From NCBI GenBank assembly GCA_016869275.1, contig VGEO01000002.1, positions 1 to 64,000 of the forward strand: DNA of 64,000 nt, read 5' to 3'. This DNA is from Alphaproteobacteria bacterium (GTDB lineage: Bacteria; Pseudomonadota; Alphaproteobacteria; SHVV01). The notes under the pieces are model-generated. The model searched no databases. It was given only the letters and a program-made list of their open reading frames with translations, and was not told where the DNA came from. Below are positions 27,378 to 35,785 of this stretch, in pieces. The first letter of the stretch is position 1, and each line of letters opens with the position of its first letter. A program made the translations under genes and the position numbers.

Positions 27378-27920
27378 TTAGCCCGAGGGCAGCATCCCGA
27401 TGCGGAGTTCGCGGGCGCGGGCAAGGATCGCGTTCTCGAGATCGACCGCGGTCGATTCGCGGATCGCGGCGTCTTCCCACTGGCTGCCGCCGGCGCGAAC
27501 CTGGCGAAAGACGCTGACCTTGATCGCATCGGCCCTGAGCCGCCGGTCGGTAATGTAAACGGTCGCTTTGAAGCGCTCGTTCGGCGTCTCCGGCGGGGTG
27601 AACCAATCGGTAATGATGACGCCGCCGAACGGGTCGGCCGACGTCAGCGGCATGAAGGCGATGGTATCGAGCGAGGCGCGCCAGAGGAAACTGTTGACGC
27701 CGATGCCGGCACCGCCGCGCGCGGCGTCTTCGTCCTTCTTGCCGCCGAGCATCGTGAGCCCGCTCGGACCGAAAATGTTACCGCCTTCGGTAAGCGTCCG
27801 GCCGGCCCCAGACTTTGGCCCGCGCGTGTCGGGGTAAACCGCTTCGACCGGAACCGCATTGCAGCCCGCGACCAGGGCCGCAACCGCACCCGCAAGCAGT
27901 ATCCGCCCGCAACCCATCAT
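27378..27920 (-). CDS. DUF3576-domain lipoprotein
   Basis: 180-residue protein with a lipoprotein signal (LLAGAVAALVAGCNAVP, lipidated Cys about residue 20). Its DUF3576 domain includes SFLWRASLDTIAFMPLTSADPFGG and ITDWFTPPETPNERFKATVYI. The family is almost confined to alphaproteobacteria and usually sits upstream of leuS, as here (137 nt gap). It is probably a periplasm-facing envelope protein; its role is unknown. Confidence 0.9.
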   Translation of the reverse strand: MMGCGRILLAGAVAALVAGCNAVPVEAVYPDTRGPKSGAGRTLTEGGNIFGPSGLTMLGGKKDEDAARGGAGIGVNSFLWRASLDTIAFMPLTSADPFGGVIITDWFTPPETPNERFKATVYITDRRLRADAIKVSVFRQVRAGGSQWEDAAIRESTAVDLENAILARARELRIGMLPSG

Positions 27921-28335
27921 TGATCGTACCCAAAAAACGAGCGCGCCACCCTCAGCGGACGCAGGGGACGATCCTAATCCAGGGCTCGTTCAGAATCCAG
28001 ATCGGCGGCGGCCAAGGGCCCACCCTCTTTAGTCACAACAATAGAAGGTATCTCTAGGCATAAAAATTACCACTAATAGAAAATCTTTTACCCAATCGCT
28101 AACCCGGAAGACGCTATCGCGAAAGGTCGGAGTACGCGAAACCGCTGTTGCAGATGCGCTCAAGCGTCGTGGCGCAAATGCCACATCGGGCGACTATTCT
28201 CGGCGATTCCGTGGCCTAAGCTTGACGGTCACGGTGGCCAGCGGGTCTAATGCTGGCCGTGTCGTCAGGGAGACGGCCCGCCCGGCGACTCGGGTGCGTG
28301 CTGCGTTGCAACATGGCAAGAGAGAGAGGACTGTG
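27921..28335. other. Intergenic regulatory region between DUF3576 gene and porin
   Basis: A 415-bp gap between divergent genes. No open frame here looks coding. An A+T-rich island at about 28050-28095 (runs such as CATAAAAATTACC and AGAAAATCTTTTACC) stands out and may bind a nucleoid protein or an envelope-stress regulator. The likely porin promoter is at 28222-28251. I could not find a clear promoter for the DUF3576-leuS operon. Confidence 0.55.
28222..28251 (+). promoter_or_regulatory. Candidate porin promoter
   Basis: TTGACG (28222-28227) and TCTAAT (28246-28251) are each one base from the sigma-70 consensus hexamers and are 18 nt apart. The start of transcription would be near 28258, giving a leader of roughly 78 nt before the porin ATG. 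Confidence 0.55.
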
Positions 28336-29595
28336 ATGAAGAAACTGTTATACGGGACGACGGCGCTCGTGGCAGCGAGCGTGCTGTCGAGCGGCGCTTA
28401 CGCTGCCGACCCGATCAAGTTGTCGGTGGGCGGTTACTTCGGTGGTGCGTTTGCTTACCAGGACCAAGACGACGGTGTGGTTGCCGGCGTGAATCAGCCG
28501 GCCGCCAACACGCGGAGCCACGGCGTCGTCCGCGAGGCGGAAATAATCTTTTCGGGCGTGACCACGCTCGACAACGGCATCAAGGTCGGTGTCAACGTCC
28601 AGCTCGAGGCGCAAAGCTCCGCCGACGTCATCGACGAAAGCTACATCTGGTTCGAGGGTAGTTGGGGCAAAATCCAACTCGGTGCGGAAGACGACGCCGC
28701 TCACCTCCTGAACGGCGGTGCCACCAAGGCGACCAACTTCTTCTTCGGCGTCAACTCGCCGGTGTTCTCGATGGTCGAGTGCGGCACCAACAACGTGAGC
28801 CTGGGCGCGGCTCCGACCATGGCTTCGGGCCGTCCCGATTTGGGCGGCACCGCGGGCTTCGGTTGCTACATGGGCGCCTACTCGCCACTGCTCACCTCGG
28901 ATCGGGAAAAGATCACCTACATATCGCCGAAGATCGGTGGCTTCCAGTTCGGTATTTCTTACACGCCGAACAACCACGAAGAGCCGAACGTCGGCGATGC
29001 TGGCGGCACGTACGCAGCTGCCCGGGGCGATGTCACGACTGGCGCGCAGGGCGAGGTTATCTCGATCGGCGCCAACTGGTCGGGCAAACTCGGCGCTCTC
29101 GATGTCCGCGCCAGCGCGGGCTATCAGAAGGGCGACCTCGAAGCCAACAACACCGCGACCGCGGTCGCGGCCCTCGACGTGGCTGGCGGCACCGGGTTGA
29201 ACGTGTTCGAGGACCGCGACACTTGGATCTTGGCCGGCGCGGCGACCTTCCAGGCGTTCACGTTCGGCATGACCTACTACCACGACGACTACGGTCTCCA
29301 AAAGAACGGCGATCGCCGCGACTGGACCGCCGGTCTCACCTACAAGACCGGTCCGTGGCAGTTCGGCGTCGAGTACGGCAACACCAAGATCGAACGCGGT
29401 GGCGCCGCGACGACGGGCGACGACGAAGCCGAAGCCTTTGCGTTGGGCGCGAGCTACTCGCTCGGCGCCGGCGTCAGCCTCCAGGCCGAGTTGCAGTTCT
29501 GGAGCATCGACTCCGGCGCGGCTACCCAGGCCCTCCGGACGGCGGCGGAGAACGACGCGACCGTGTTCATTATCGGCACGACGATTTTCTTCTAA
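28336..29595 (+). CDS. Outer-membrane porin (Gram-negative porin family)
   Basis: 419-residue beta-barrel porin. The ATG at 28336 (MKKLLYGTTALVAASVLSSG) begins a classic Sec signal cleaved after AYA, near residue 23; GAGAGGA upstream is the ribosome binding site. The mature part starts ADPIKLSVGGYFGGAF and alternates amphipathic strands (FEGSWGKIQLGAEDD, YISPKIGGFQFGISYTP, FQAFTFGMTYYHDDYG). It ends with the C-terminal Phe (TTIFF) needed for BAM insertion. Codon use and a strong promoter plus terminator suggest high expression. The pore substrate cannot be read from sequence. Confidence 0.93.
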   Translation: MKKLLYGTTALVAASVLSSGAYAADPIKLSVGGYFGGAFAYQDQDDGVVAGVNQPAANTRSHGVVREAEIIFSGVTTLDNGIKVGVNVQLEAQSSADVIDESYIWFEGSWGKIQLGAEDDAAHLLNGGATKATNFFFGVNSPVFSMVECGTNNVSLGAAPTMASGRPDLGGTAGFGCYMGAYSPLLTSDREKITYISPKIGGFQFGISYTPNNHEEPNVGDAGGTYAAARGDVTTGAQGEVISIGANWSGKLGALDVRASAGYQKGDLEANNTATAVAALDVAGGTGLNVFEDRDTWILAGAATFQAFTFGMTYYHDDYGLQKNGDRRDWTAGLTYKTGPWQFGVEYGNTKIERGGAATTGDDEAEAFALGASYSLGAGVSLQAELQFWSIDSGAATQALRTAAENDATVFIIGTTIFF

Positions 29596-29622
29596 TCGCT
29601 TAAAGCGATAAGGGAAGAAGGG

Positions 29623-29656
29623 CGGGGCGGACTTCGGTCCGCTCCGTTCGTTTTTT
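29623..29656 (+). terminator. Rho-independent terminator of the porin gene
   Basis: The stem GGGGCGGAC / GTCCGCTCC (one G-T pair, extended by a C-G pair) has a stable TTCG tetraloop and is followed by GTTCGTTTTTT. It lies 28 nt after the porin stop. Confidence 0.9.
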
Positions 29657-29681
29657 GGGCCGCCCTTGTCTGAACGCCCCC

Positions 29682-30347
29682 TTAGTCGGCGGTCTCGAGC
29701 CGGCCGGCAAAGCGCGGCTGGCTGACCCGTTCGGCGTAGTCTTCGAACATCAGGTTGAAGCTCACCGAGAGGTTTAAGCTCACCGAGAACCGCTACTCCT
29801 GCGCGCGCTTGATGTCGACCGAATGCGCGAGCCACGCCGGAAACAACACCATGCGTCCGACCTTGGCGTTGATGTTGAAGCTCGCGGCGTGTTTGGTCGA
29901 AAGCTTGGTCGTGCGCGGCGCCATGACGTGGGCCTGCGGCCGCGGATCGTGGAAATCGATGGTGTCGCCGCCGACCGACGCCTTGACGTAATCGACGCCG
30001 CTCGGGAAGTTATCGGGATGGGTATGCTCGTGATGGCAGGCGCCGGGCGGGCTGACATTGGCCCAACACCCGGTCACGACCATCGCATTCCACTCGTAGT
30101 CGAGGAACCGAACCGCACCCTTGGCGGCGTCGAGGGCGAAGCGGCCGAGCGGCGCGAACTCGGGAAGCTTGTGAAGCTGGGTGTCGGTCTACCACGAATG
30201 GCCGACGGTCAGACCTGGCGCTGCCGCCACCATGGTGTCGATCCGGCGCGCGATCCCGTCGTTCAAGGGTTCATAGTCCGCGCGCTTCAAGTCGTATACC
30301 CATACGAACGACGGAAAAAAACTTAATGTCCTCGCCTTTTCGAACAT
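29682..30347 (-). pseudogene. Broken TIGR02466-type 2OG-Fe(II) oxygenase gene (two in-frame TAG codons)
   Basis: One minus-strand frame from the ATG at 30347 to the TAA at 29682 encodes about 220 residues of this family: FFPSFVWVYDLKRADYEPLN, HKLPEFAPLG, CWANVSPPGACHHEHTHP with the His/Asp iron site region, DFHDPRP, and MVLFPAWLAHSVD. It is interrupted by TAG at 30189-30191 (codon 53, where relatives have Gln or another residue after Trp) and TAG at 29793-29795 (codon 185). An 18-bp tandem duplication (29753-29788) repeats the SVSFNL strand. The longest unbroken piece is 29793-30083. Everything else stays in frame, so the decay is recent. Amber suppression is unlikely because TAG ends other genes here. 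Confidence 0.85.
29753..29788. repeat. 18-bp tandem duplication within the broken oxygenase gene
   Basis: The units GGTTGAAGCTCACCGAGA (29753-29770) and GGTTTAAGCTCACCGAGA (29771-29788) differ by one base. They duplicate six codons of the conserved C-terminal strand without shifting the frame. Confidence 0.85.
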
Positions 30348-30453
30348 CGCTCTGCTACCTGAGGAACCGCGGTCGCTGCCATTCTAGAACGTCGCGTCTG
30401 CGATGGGGTCTGCGACGTTGGCTGGGCGGCGCGGCTGCCCGGAGCGTGTCCTG

Positions 30454-31281
30454 ATGGGCGGTCTGGTCTGGCTCGCATCCTACCCGAAGTCCGGGAACAC
30501 CTGGCTCCGCGCGTTCCTCCATAACCTCATCAAGAACGCCGACGCCCCGGTCGACATCAACGACATGATGCAGTTTTCGGTAGGCGACTCGCAGCGCGAG
30601 TGGTTTGCCGAAGCCGCCGGGCGCCCGGTTGAGGAATTGAGCGAAGACGCGATCGCCAAGCTCAGGCCGGCCGTGCATCGCCGCTTCACCGAGCTCTCCA
30701 AGAATTCGGTGTTCGTCAAGACGCACAACATGCTCGGCGTCGACCGCGGCGTCCCGCTGATCACGATGGCGGTGACCTCGGGTGCGATCTATGTCGTTCG
30801 CAACCCCTTGGACCTCGTCCTGTCGCTCGCGCCGCACTTCGGTCTCACCATCGACGGTGCGATCGCGCTGATGGCGATGGCGGACGGCGGTTCTCGCCCC
30901 GACCCCGGCAACGTTTCGCAACGCTTCGGCTCGTGGTCTGCCAATGTCAAGAGCTGGACCCGCCGGGCGACGCCGCAGCTTCACGTTGTCCGCTACGAGG
31001 ACATGCACGACCGCCCGACCGAGACCTTTGGCGGAGTCATGCGGTTTTTGGGCCTCGACCATCCGGCCGAACGGCTCGAGCGGGTGATCCGGTTCTCGTC
31101 CTTCAAGGAGCTGCGCGCGCAAGAAGACGCGCATGGATTTCGCGAGAAAAGCCTCCACGCCGAGCGCTTTTTTCGCTCCGGCAAGAAAGACCAATGGCGC
31201 GGCCGGTTGAATGCGGCCCAGGTCGCCGCGATCGTCGGGCGCCACCGCGAGCAGATGGCGCGCTTCGGCTACCTGCCCTAG
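30454..31281 (+). CDS. Sulfotransferase domain protein
   Basis: 275-residue PAPS-dependent sulfotransferase family protein. The 5'-phosphosulfate loop is ASYPKSGNTWLRAF (residues 8-21) and the 3'-phosphate site is YVVRNPLDLVLS around residues 110-121. HVVRYEDMHDRP and the C-terminal HAERFFRSGKKDQWRG resemble the GxxGxWK-type loop of the family. The ATG at 30454 puts the motif at the usual position; the upstream in-frame codons show no homology. It would sulfate a glycan, lipid or small molecule; its neighbours (glycosyltransferases, a broken oxygenase) favour a glycan. Confidence 0.85.
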   Translation: MGGLVWLASYPKSGNTWLRAFLHNLIKNADAPVDINDMMQFSVGDSQREWFAEAAGRPVEELSEDAIAKLRPAVHRRFTELSKNSVFVKTHNMLGVDRGVPLITMAVTSGAIYVVRNPLDLVLSLAPHFGLTIDGAIALMAMADGGSRPDPGNVSQRFGSWSANVKSWTRRATPQLHVVRYEDMHDRPTETFGGVMRFLGLDHPAERLERVIRFSSFKELRAQEDAHGFREKSLHAERFFRSGKKDQWRGRLNAAQVAAIVGRHREQMARFGYLP

Positions 31282-31297
31282 TGTTCGCACATCTTTA

Positions 31298-31322
31298 CCC
31301 TCCCCCTCTGCGAGGGGGAGGG
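31298..31322. terminator. Perfect GC-rich palindrome (REP-like, probable bidirectional terminator)
   Basis: CCCTCCCCCTC-TGC-GAGGGGGAGGG forms an 11-bp perfect stem with a 3-nt loop, between convergent sulfotransferase and GT8-like genes. Similar CCCTCCCC/GGGGAGGG palindromes occur as dispersed repeats in alphaproteobacterial genomes, so this may be a repeat family member as well as a terminator. Confidence 0.65.
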
Positions 31323-31331
31323 GACTCCTGG

Positions 31332-32051
31332 TCAGCGCGCCGCCGCCGCGCGCATCGCGTCGCGCTCGGCAAGCCAGCGATCGGCGTAGGCGACCCCGGC
31401 CCATTTCTCGAACCATGGGCCGCCGCGAGTGTAGTGAATGACCTTGGGCGCGATCGCCGGGTTCGAGTGGCCTTCGAGCCAGTTCCAGGCTTCGGGCAGC
31501 GCGCCGATCTCCGCGTCCGCCAGCCAGCAAAAACGATGGAGGTCGAGACCACGCCAGCGATTGACCGTCGCCATCGTCACCGCGGCATTGGCCGGGTGGC
31601 GCCGGTTCCACAACATCAGGCTCGACCAATTCTTGCGCTGGTATTTGGTCTGGATGCGGTCGTCCATCTTGCGCTCCTCGGGCGGCCGATGGTCGTGCTT
31701 TACCACCATCACCGCGAAGCGCGGATCGGCGAGCGCCAGGAGCTCATCGATATCGGCTTGCCACAGGAAGTCGCAATCGAAATAGAGGGCCCAGTCGCTT
31801 CGCCCGAGGTGCGGTACCAGAAATCGGGTCAGGCTGAATTCGGTACTCATCGGCGCGTCGGAGATGACGTCCCAGAGGTGCCCGTTGCGTTCGGCAGTGG
31901 GACGCGTGTAGTGCCTGGCGGCGCGCAGCTCGTCCAGTTTGAGCGGGTGGATGGCGAGATCGGTTCGGCCGGTGCGCCGCCGTAGCGAGTGGACACAGAC
32001 GTCATAGGCGATCGGCTCGCGCCGGTCCCACCCGATGAACACATCGACCAT
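31332..32051 (-). CDS. GT8-like glycosyltransferase
   Basis: 239-residue cytoplasmic protein starting MVDVFIGWDRREPIAYDVC. YFDCDFLW (residues 91-97) supplies a DxD metal/nucleotide-sugar motif. SLMLWNRRHPANA, WNWLEGHSN and VIHYTRGGPWF at the C-terminus match the His-Gly region of family 8 type enzymes. Proteins of this kind often occur beside TPR and sulfotransferase genes. It converges on the sulfotransferase gene across a strong palindrome and lies 39 nt after the TPR gene end on the same strand. The sugar donor is unknown. Confidence 0.75.
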   Translation of the reverse strand: MVDVFIGWDRREPIAYDVCVHSLRRRTGRTDLAIHPLKLDELRAARHYTRPTAERNGHLWDVISDAPMSTEFSLTRFLVPHLGRSDWALYFDCDFLWQADIDELLALADPRFAVMVVKHDHRPPEERKMDDRIQTKYQRKNWSSLMLWNRRHPANAAVTMATVNRWRGLDLHRFCWLADAEIGALPEAWNWLEGHSNPAIAPKVIHYTRGGPWFEKWAGVAYADRWLAERDAMRAAAAR

Positions 32052-32090
32052 GGCTGCGTCTAATACGTGGGCGCGTCGGCCGGTGCAACG

Positions 32091-33872
32091 CTAGAAGCGG
32101 TCGGGGAGGCCGAGATCGGCCCGCAGCCGCGCGAGCGGCGCCCGCCAGTCGTTGCGGGGGCCGCGCCGGTAAAGCCGCGTTGCCGGGAACCACGGGCTCT
32201 CCTCGCCCGCGGCCATCCAGCGGAATTCGGGCGCGGGGATGAGAACGCGCGCGGTGCGGCCGGCGGCCGCCCGTAAATGGACGTTGGTGTTGCTGACGGC
32301 GACGTACTCATCGAGCCGGGCCAGGACCGCCAGCATGGTGTCGAGATCGTCGTTCAAGGCCGACGCGTCGTGTACACGCGCGCCGGCGGCTGCCGCGAAC
32401 GACGCGATCTCGTCGGGTTCGGGCTCACGTTGCAGGACGAGTACGGTCGCCGGCGTGCCACGTAATGCCGCGCCGAGGTCGACGAGCGGAACCTCCTTGA
32501 AGAGCGAGAGGCGGGCGCGGGTTCCGCCGCGCCAGCTGACGCCCAAGTAAGGCGGCTGACCGGCGGCCGCGAGCAACCGTGCCGCGCGGGCATCGGCCTC
32601 GGGCGTGGTCGGAAGCCGAACGCTCGGCACGAAGTCGCGATCGCGGCGGTCGAGGCAATAGGGGAGGTCGCCGGCGGCGATCCGGTAGCGGCATGGCTCG
32701 GGCGGTGAATCGCCGGTGAAAACCGACGCGAGAATGGGGAGCCGTTCGATCACCGGCGCGATCTTGGCTCCGGCCTGGTAATGAACGCGGGCGCCGCGCT
32801 CGGCGAGCTCGTGCGCGAAGCGAAGGAAGAAGATCTCATCGCCCAGTCCCTGATCGCGCCGAACGTGAATCGGGATGCCGTCGAGCCGCTCCGGCAGGGG
32901 GTCACGGAAGAATCCGGCCGCCGTTTCGGCCGGCATCGACACGCGGTTCCGATAGGCCGCCCAGCCCTCGCGCAAGTGCCCGCAGAGGAGCAGCGCTTTA
33001 CCGGTCAGATCGAGTGCCGGTTCGTAGCCTGGATCGATCGCCAGCGCATCGCGATAGGTGCCGAGCGCCGCCGCCATGTCGCCCTGCTGCTCGAGCGCCT
33101 TGCCAAGGTTGACCAATATTTCCTTGGCCGTGGGCGCCAGCGCGAGCGCGCGCCGATAAGCCGCGATCGCGCGTTCGGGCTCGCCCAGCTTCGCGAGCGC
33201 GACGCCAAGATTAGCGAGCAATCGGGCATCGTTCGGTTGGCGGGCCAACGCCGCCTCGCAGATAGCGATCGCGTCGGCAAACCGTTCGCGCTCGATCAGG
33301 ACTCCGGCCAGGGTGAGCCGCGATTCGGTGTAGCTCGGATCGTTCGGTGGAATCCGCTCGAGCACGGTCGTTGCTTCCGCGTAGCGTTCGCGCCGATAGA
33401 GCGCGTTTCCCCAGTTGAGACGCGCGCCCGGCCGCTCGGAATCGAGCGCCACCGCCCGCGCGAACGCCGCGCATGCCTCATCGAGGGCGTGACGCGCCAT
33501 CGCCGCGTTGCCAAGTTCGATATGGGCGGCCGCGAGGGCCTTGGCGACCGCCGCATCGCGCGGTGCGGTGGCGCGCGCCCTGGTCAGGGCGGCGACCGCG
33601 CCGGCGGGATCGCCCGCCGCCAACCGGACCACGCCCAAGTTGCGTAAGACCTCGGGGTCGCGCCCGGCCTTGCCGGCCGCGCGTTCGAGCAGATCGCGCG
33701 CGAGCGCGACATCGCCGGCGCGGTGGGCGAATTGGGCGCGGAGCTGGAGTGCCTTGAGGTTGCCGGGCTGGATCGCGAGCAGGCGATCGAGCGCGGCGAT
33801 CGCCTCGCCTGCGCGCCCGGCCTGGGCTGCAGCCTGGGCAGCCGCGAACAGCGCACCGGGATTGGCACTCAC
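32091..33872 (-). CDS. TPR protein with C-terminal glycosyltransferase-like domain
   Basis: 593 residues from a GTG at 33872 whose last two bases form the TGA stop of the upstream GT9 gene (GTGA overlap). Residues about 5-340 are tandem tetratricopeptide repeats (for example PNDARLLANLGVALAKLGEP and LVNLGKALEQQGDMAAALGT). The last about 240 residues resemble a GT9/heptosyltransferase-like domain: HVRRDQGLGDEIFFLRFAHE, VPLVDLGAAL and VSNTNVHLRAAAGR. TPR proteins of this architecture act in protein or surface glycosylation in several bacteria; here that is inference. A longer frame to 34133 would overlap the upstream gene and looks non-coding. Confidence 0.82.
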   Translation of the reverse strand: MSANPGALFAAAQAAAQAGRAGEAIAALDRLLAIQPGNLKALQLRAQFAHRAGDVALARDLLERAAGKAGRDPEVLRNLGVVRLAAGDPAGAVAALTRARATAPRDAAVAKALAAAHIELGNAAMARHALDEACAAFARAVALDSERPGARLNWGNALYRRERYAEATTVLERIPPNDPSYTESRLTLAGVLIERERFADAIAICEAALARQPNDARLLANLGVALAKLGEPERAIAAYRRALALAPTAKEILVNLGKALEQQGDMAAALGTYRDALAIDPGYEPALDLTGKALLLCGHLREGWAAYRNRVSMPAETAAGFFRDPLPERLDGIPIHVRRDQGLGDEIFFLRFAHELAERGARVHYQAGAKIAPVIERLPILASVFTGDSPPEPCRYRIAAGDLPYCLDRRDRDFVPSVRLPTTPEADARAARLLAAAGQPPYLGVSWRGGTRARLSLFKEVPLVDLGAALRGTPATVLVLQREPEPDEIASFAAAAGARVHDASALNDDLDTMLAVLARLDEYVAVSNTNVHLRAAAGRTARVLIPAPEFRWMAAGEESPWFPATRLYRRGPRNDWRAPLARLRADLGLPDRF

Positions 33873-35110
33873 TGGACGCACCGGTCCGCCAGGTCGGCGA
33901 GGACGAAGTCGACCAGCGGTTTGGGATCGGCGGCGAGGTGGGCGACGCACGGTACCGGCTCCGCCATCAAGCGCTCGACCGCCTTGGCATCGGGCGCGCG
34001 CGGGAGGCTCGGGAGGCGGGCGAGCGTCGTCTCGAGCGAGCCCATGCAGCCGATCCGGCCATCGGCGGTCGCCCGCAGCTTGGCGAGCCCGCACGGGGCG
34101 CGGCAGTGCCGCCCTTCGAACGGCACCGACCACCGCGCCAAATTGGTGAAGCGCCCCTGCAGCACCTCGCCTGGCGCCGAGGTGTAGACCGCGACGCCCG
34201 GTACCCGAAACAGCTTGGCGAGATGCGCCGGCCCGCTATCGGCCACGACGACGTAGTCGAAGGCTTCGATTGCGCCGATCAAGGCGCCCACCGATTCGAA
34301 CGCCTCGACCACGCGGACGCCGCTTCGCGCGATCGGCCCCAGGGCGTGGCGGTAAAGCACGCCCTGGCGTTGGTTGCGGTTGAGGCAGAGCGACACCTGA
34401 CCGCGCGGCGTCAGCGCTTCGGCGAGGCCAATGGCGGCCGCACTCGGCAGCGTGCGGAGCGGCGAGGACGCGAGCGGAAATATCCCGATCGTGGCGTCGC
34501 CCTTCGGCGCCAGCGCGCGTGCGCCGCCGGGATAGTGCGCACTCGGGCTCAAGGCGAACGCTTTGAGGAGGCTCGCTTCGAAATCGATCGGCCACACGTC
34601 GATGTCATGACCGGCTTCAAGCGCGCCCAAATCGATGACGACGTCGAACGCGGCGATGCGATCCCGTTCGATCCAGAGCGGATAAGCGGTGATGGCGGGA
34701 TTGGTGAGGTAAATGTCGTGAGCCGGGCCGGTACAAAATATCGTGACCGCGGCGGGCCGATGGCGGTCGATGAATGCCTGCAAGAAGAGCAAGACCTGGA
34801 CGTTGTCGCCGAGCGCATGGGTGCCGAGCAGGAAGCCGACGGTACGGCCCTTGAAGTCGCGGCTTGCCCACTCGGCGCGCGGCAGGCAGGCGATGCGGGC
34901 ATCGGTCGCGGTGATCCGGAACTGGTTCGGATTGGGGACGAGCGCCTGGTTGGCGAACGCGGCGACGTTGGTGAGATAAGTCTGGCCGGTCGTGCCCTGC
35001 TGATTGGCGGCGGCCGAGGCGTTGGGGAAGCGAAACGAGAAGGCGCTCGCGGCCGTGAACGCGACCAGCGTGGTCCGGCTCTGTTGTGTCGCCGCCGGGC
35101 TAGCGGCCAT
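33869..35110 (-). CDS. GT9-like glycosyltransferase (heptosyltransferase superfamily)
   Basis: 413 residues from the ATG at 35110. Residues about 1-70 are an unusual Ala/Gln/Asn/Thr-rich stretch (ATQQSRTTLVAF, NASAAANQQGTTGQTYLTN). After it comes a GT-B fold resembling ADP-heptose:LPS heptosyltransferases: GFLLGTHALGDNVQVLLFLQ, VVIDLGALEAGHD, and the donor-site YVVVADSGPAHLAKLFRVPGV. A late Cys-containing segment (GRHCRAPCGLAKL) fits the family's C-terminus. Its start overlaps the ThiE-like gene by 11 nt and its end overlaps the TPR gene, so all three are coupled. Confidence 0.8.
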   Translation of the reverse strand: MAASPAATQQSRTTLVAFTAASAFSFRFPNASAAANQQGTTGQTYLTNVAAFANQALVPNPNQFRITATDARIACLPRAEWASRDFKGRTVGFLLGTHALGDNVQVLLFLQAFIDRHRPAAVTIFCTGPAHDIYLTNPAITAYPLWIERDRIAAFDVVIDLGALEAGHDIDVWPIDFEASLLKAFALSPSAHYPGGARALAPKGDATIGIFPLASSPLRTLPSAAAIGLAEALTPRGQVSLCLNRNQRQGVLYRHALGPIARSGVRVVEAFESVGALIGAIEAFDYVVVADSGPAHLAKLFRVPGVAVYTSAPGEVLQGRFTNLARWSVPFEGRHCRAPCGLAKLRATADGRIGCMGSLETTLARLPSLPRAPDAKAVERLMAEPVPCVAHLAADPKPLVDFVLADLADRCVQ

Positions 35111-35726
35111 GTCGGCACTCCGCGGGTGGGGCGAATTGCGCGACCAGTGCGCCGATCGCGGCAATGCCGGCGAGCGCGATCGGCCGAAGTCGGCTGACGG
35201 TAGCGGGGTCGATCCCGCCCAGGGCGATGATCGCGATCGGACTCGACCGCACGAGGCCAGCCAAGCGGAGCGGACCGAGGCCGGGCCGACCGGGGTGTGA
35301 GCGGGTTGGAAAGACCGGCGACACGAAGGCGGCATCGAACCGCGCCCGTGCCGCCGCCCGCAAGGCGCGCTCCGAATGCACCGCGACGGTGGCGAGGCCG
35401 CGGCGGCTGGGGCGGCGGCTCGGGCCCCCGGCCTGATCGCGCAGATGGATGCCGGCGGCGCCGACCGCGGCCGCGAGCCGGGCATCGCCGCCGACCACGA
35501 GCGTCAGCCGCCGTCGCTGACACACGGCCGCGACCCGCCGGGCCAGCGCGGCACGGTCGGGGTCGGCGTAGTGGCGCAACACCACCCCGGTCCCAGCGGG
35601 CAGGCGCTCGATCACCGGCAGCGGGTCGGGACAGCGGCGTTCGTCGGTCATGAACCAAAGGCAGGGCAATACCGGCCAGCGGCGAGCGGCGTGGAGCCGG
35701 CGGGCGAACGTTGTAAGCTCGGTCAC
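35100..35726 (-). CDS. ThiE/TenI-like thiamine phosphate synthase family protein
   Basis: 208 residues from a GTG at 35726; longer versions would overlap the divergent yggS-type gene. The TIM-barrel family signature is visible: GAAGIHLRDQAGG, DAAFVSPVFPTRSHPG and IIALGGIDPATVSRL (phosphate-binding). The Lys and Asp residues expected in a working ThiE around the diphosphate site are not all obvious. It may be a TenI-like paralogue rather than the housekeeping thiamine phosphate synthase. It is first of a coupled set with the GT9 and TPR genes, an odd partnership. Confidence 0.75.
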   Translation of the reverse strand: MTELTTFARRLHAARRWPVLPCLWFMTDERRCPDPLPVIERLPAGTGVVLRHYADPDRAALARRVAAVCQRRRLTLVVGGDARLAAAVGAAGIHLRDQAGGPSRRPSRRGLATVAVHSERALRAAARARFDAAFVSPVFPTRSHPGRPGLGPLRLAGLVRSSPIAIIALGGIDPATVSRLRPIALAGIAAIGALVAQFAPPAECRHGR

Positions 35727-35785
35727 GAGATCTTTCGCGCTCGAACGCCGGACGAGATCGACGTTCGTGGAAACCAGACAGTGCC

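Noticed and set aside
29682-30347. Reassigned TAG codon explaining the interrupted oxygenase
   Set aside because: TAG ends other intact genes here (dnaQ, mnmE, the sulfotransferase, the cNMP-binding protein), so general reassignment is not supported.
33873-34133. Extended N-terminus for the TPR protein
   Set aside because: The extra 87 residues overlap the GT9 gene in another frame, are Arg/Pro-rich and lack TPR pattern. The GTGA overlap start fits better.
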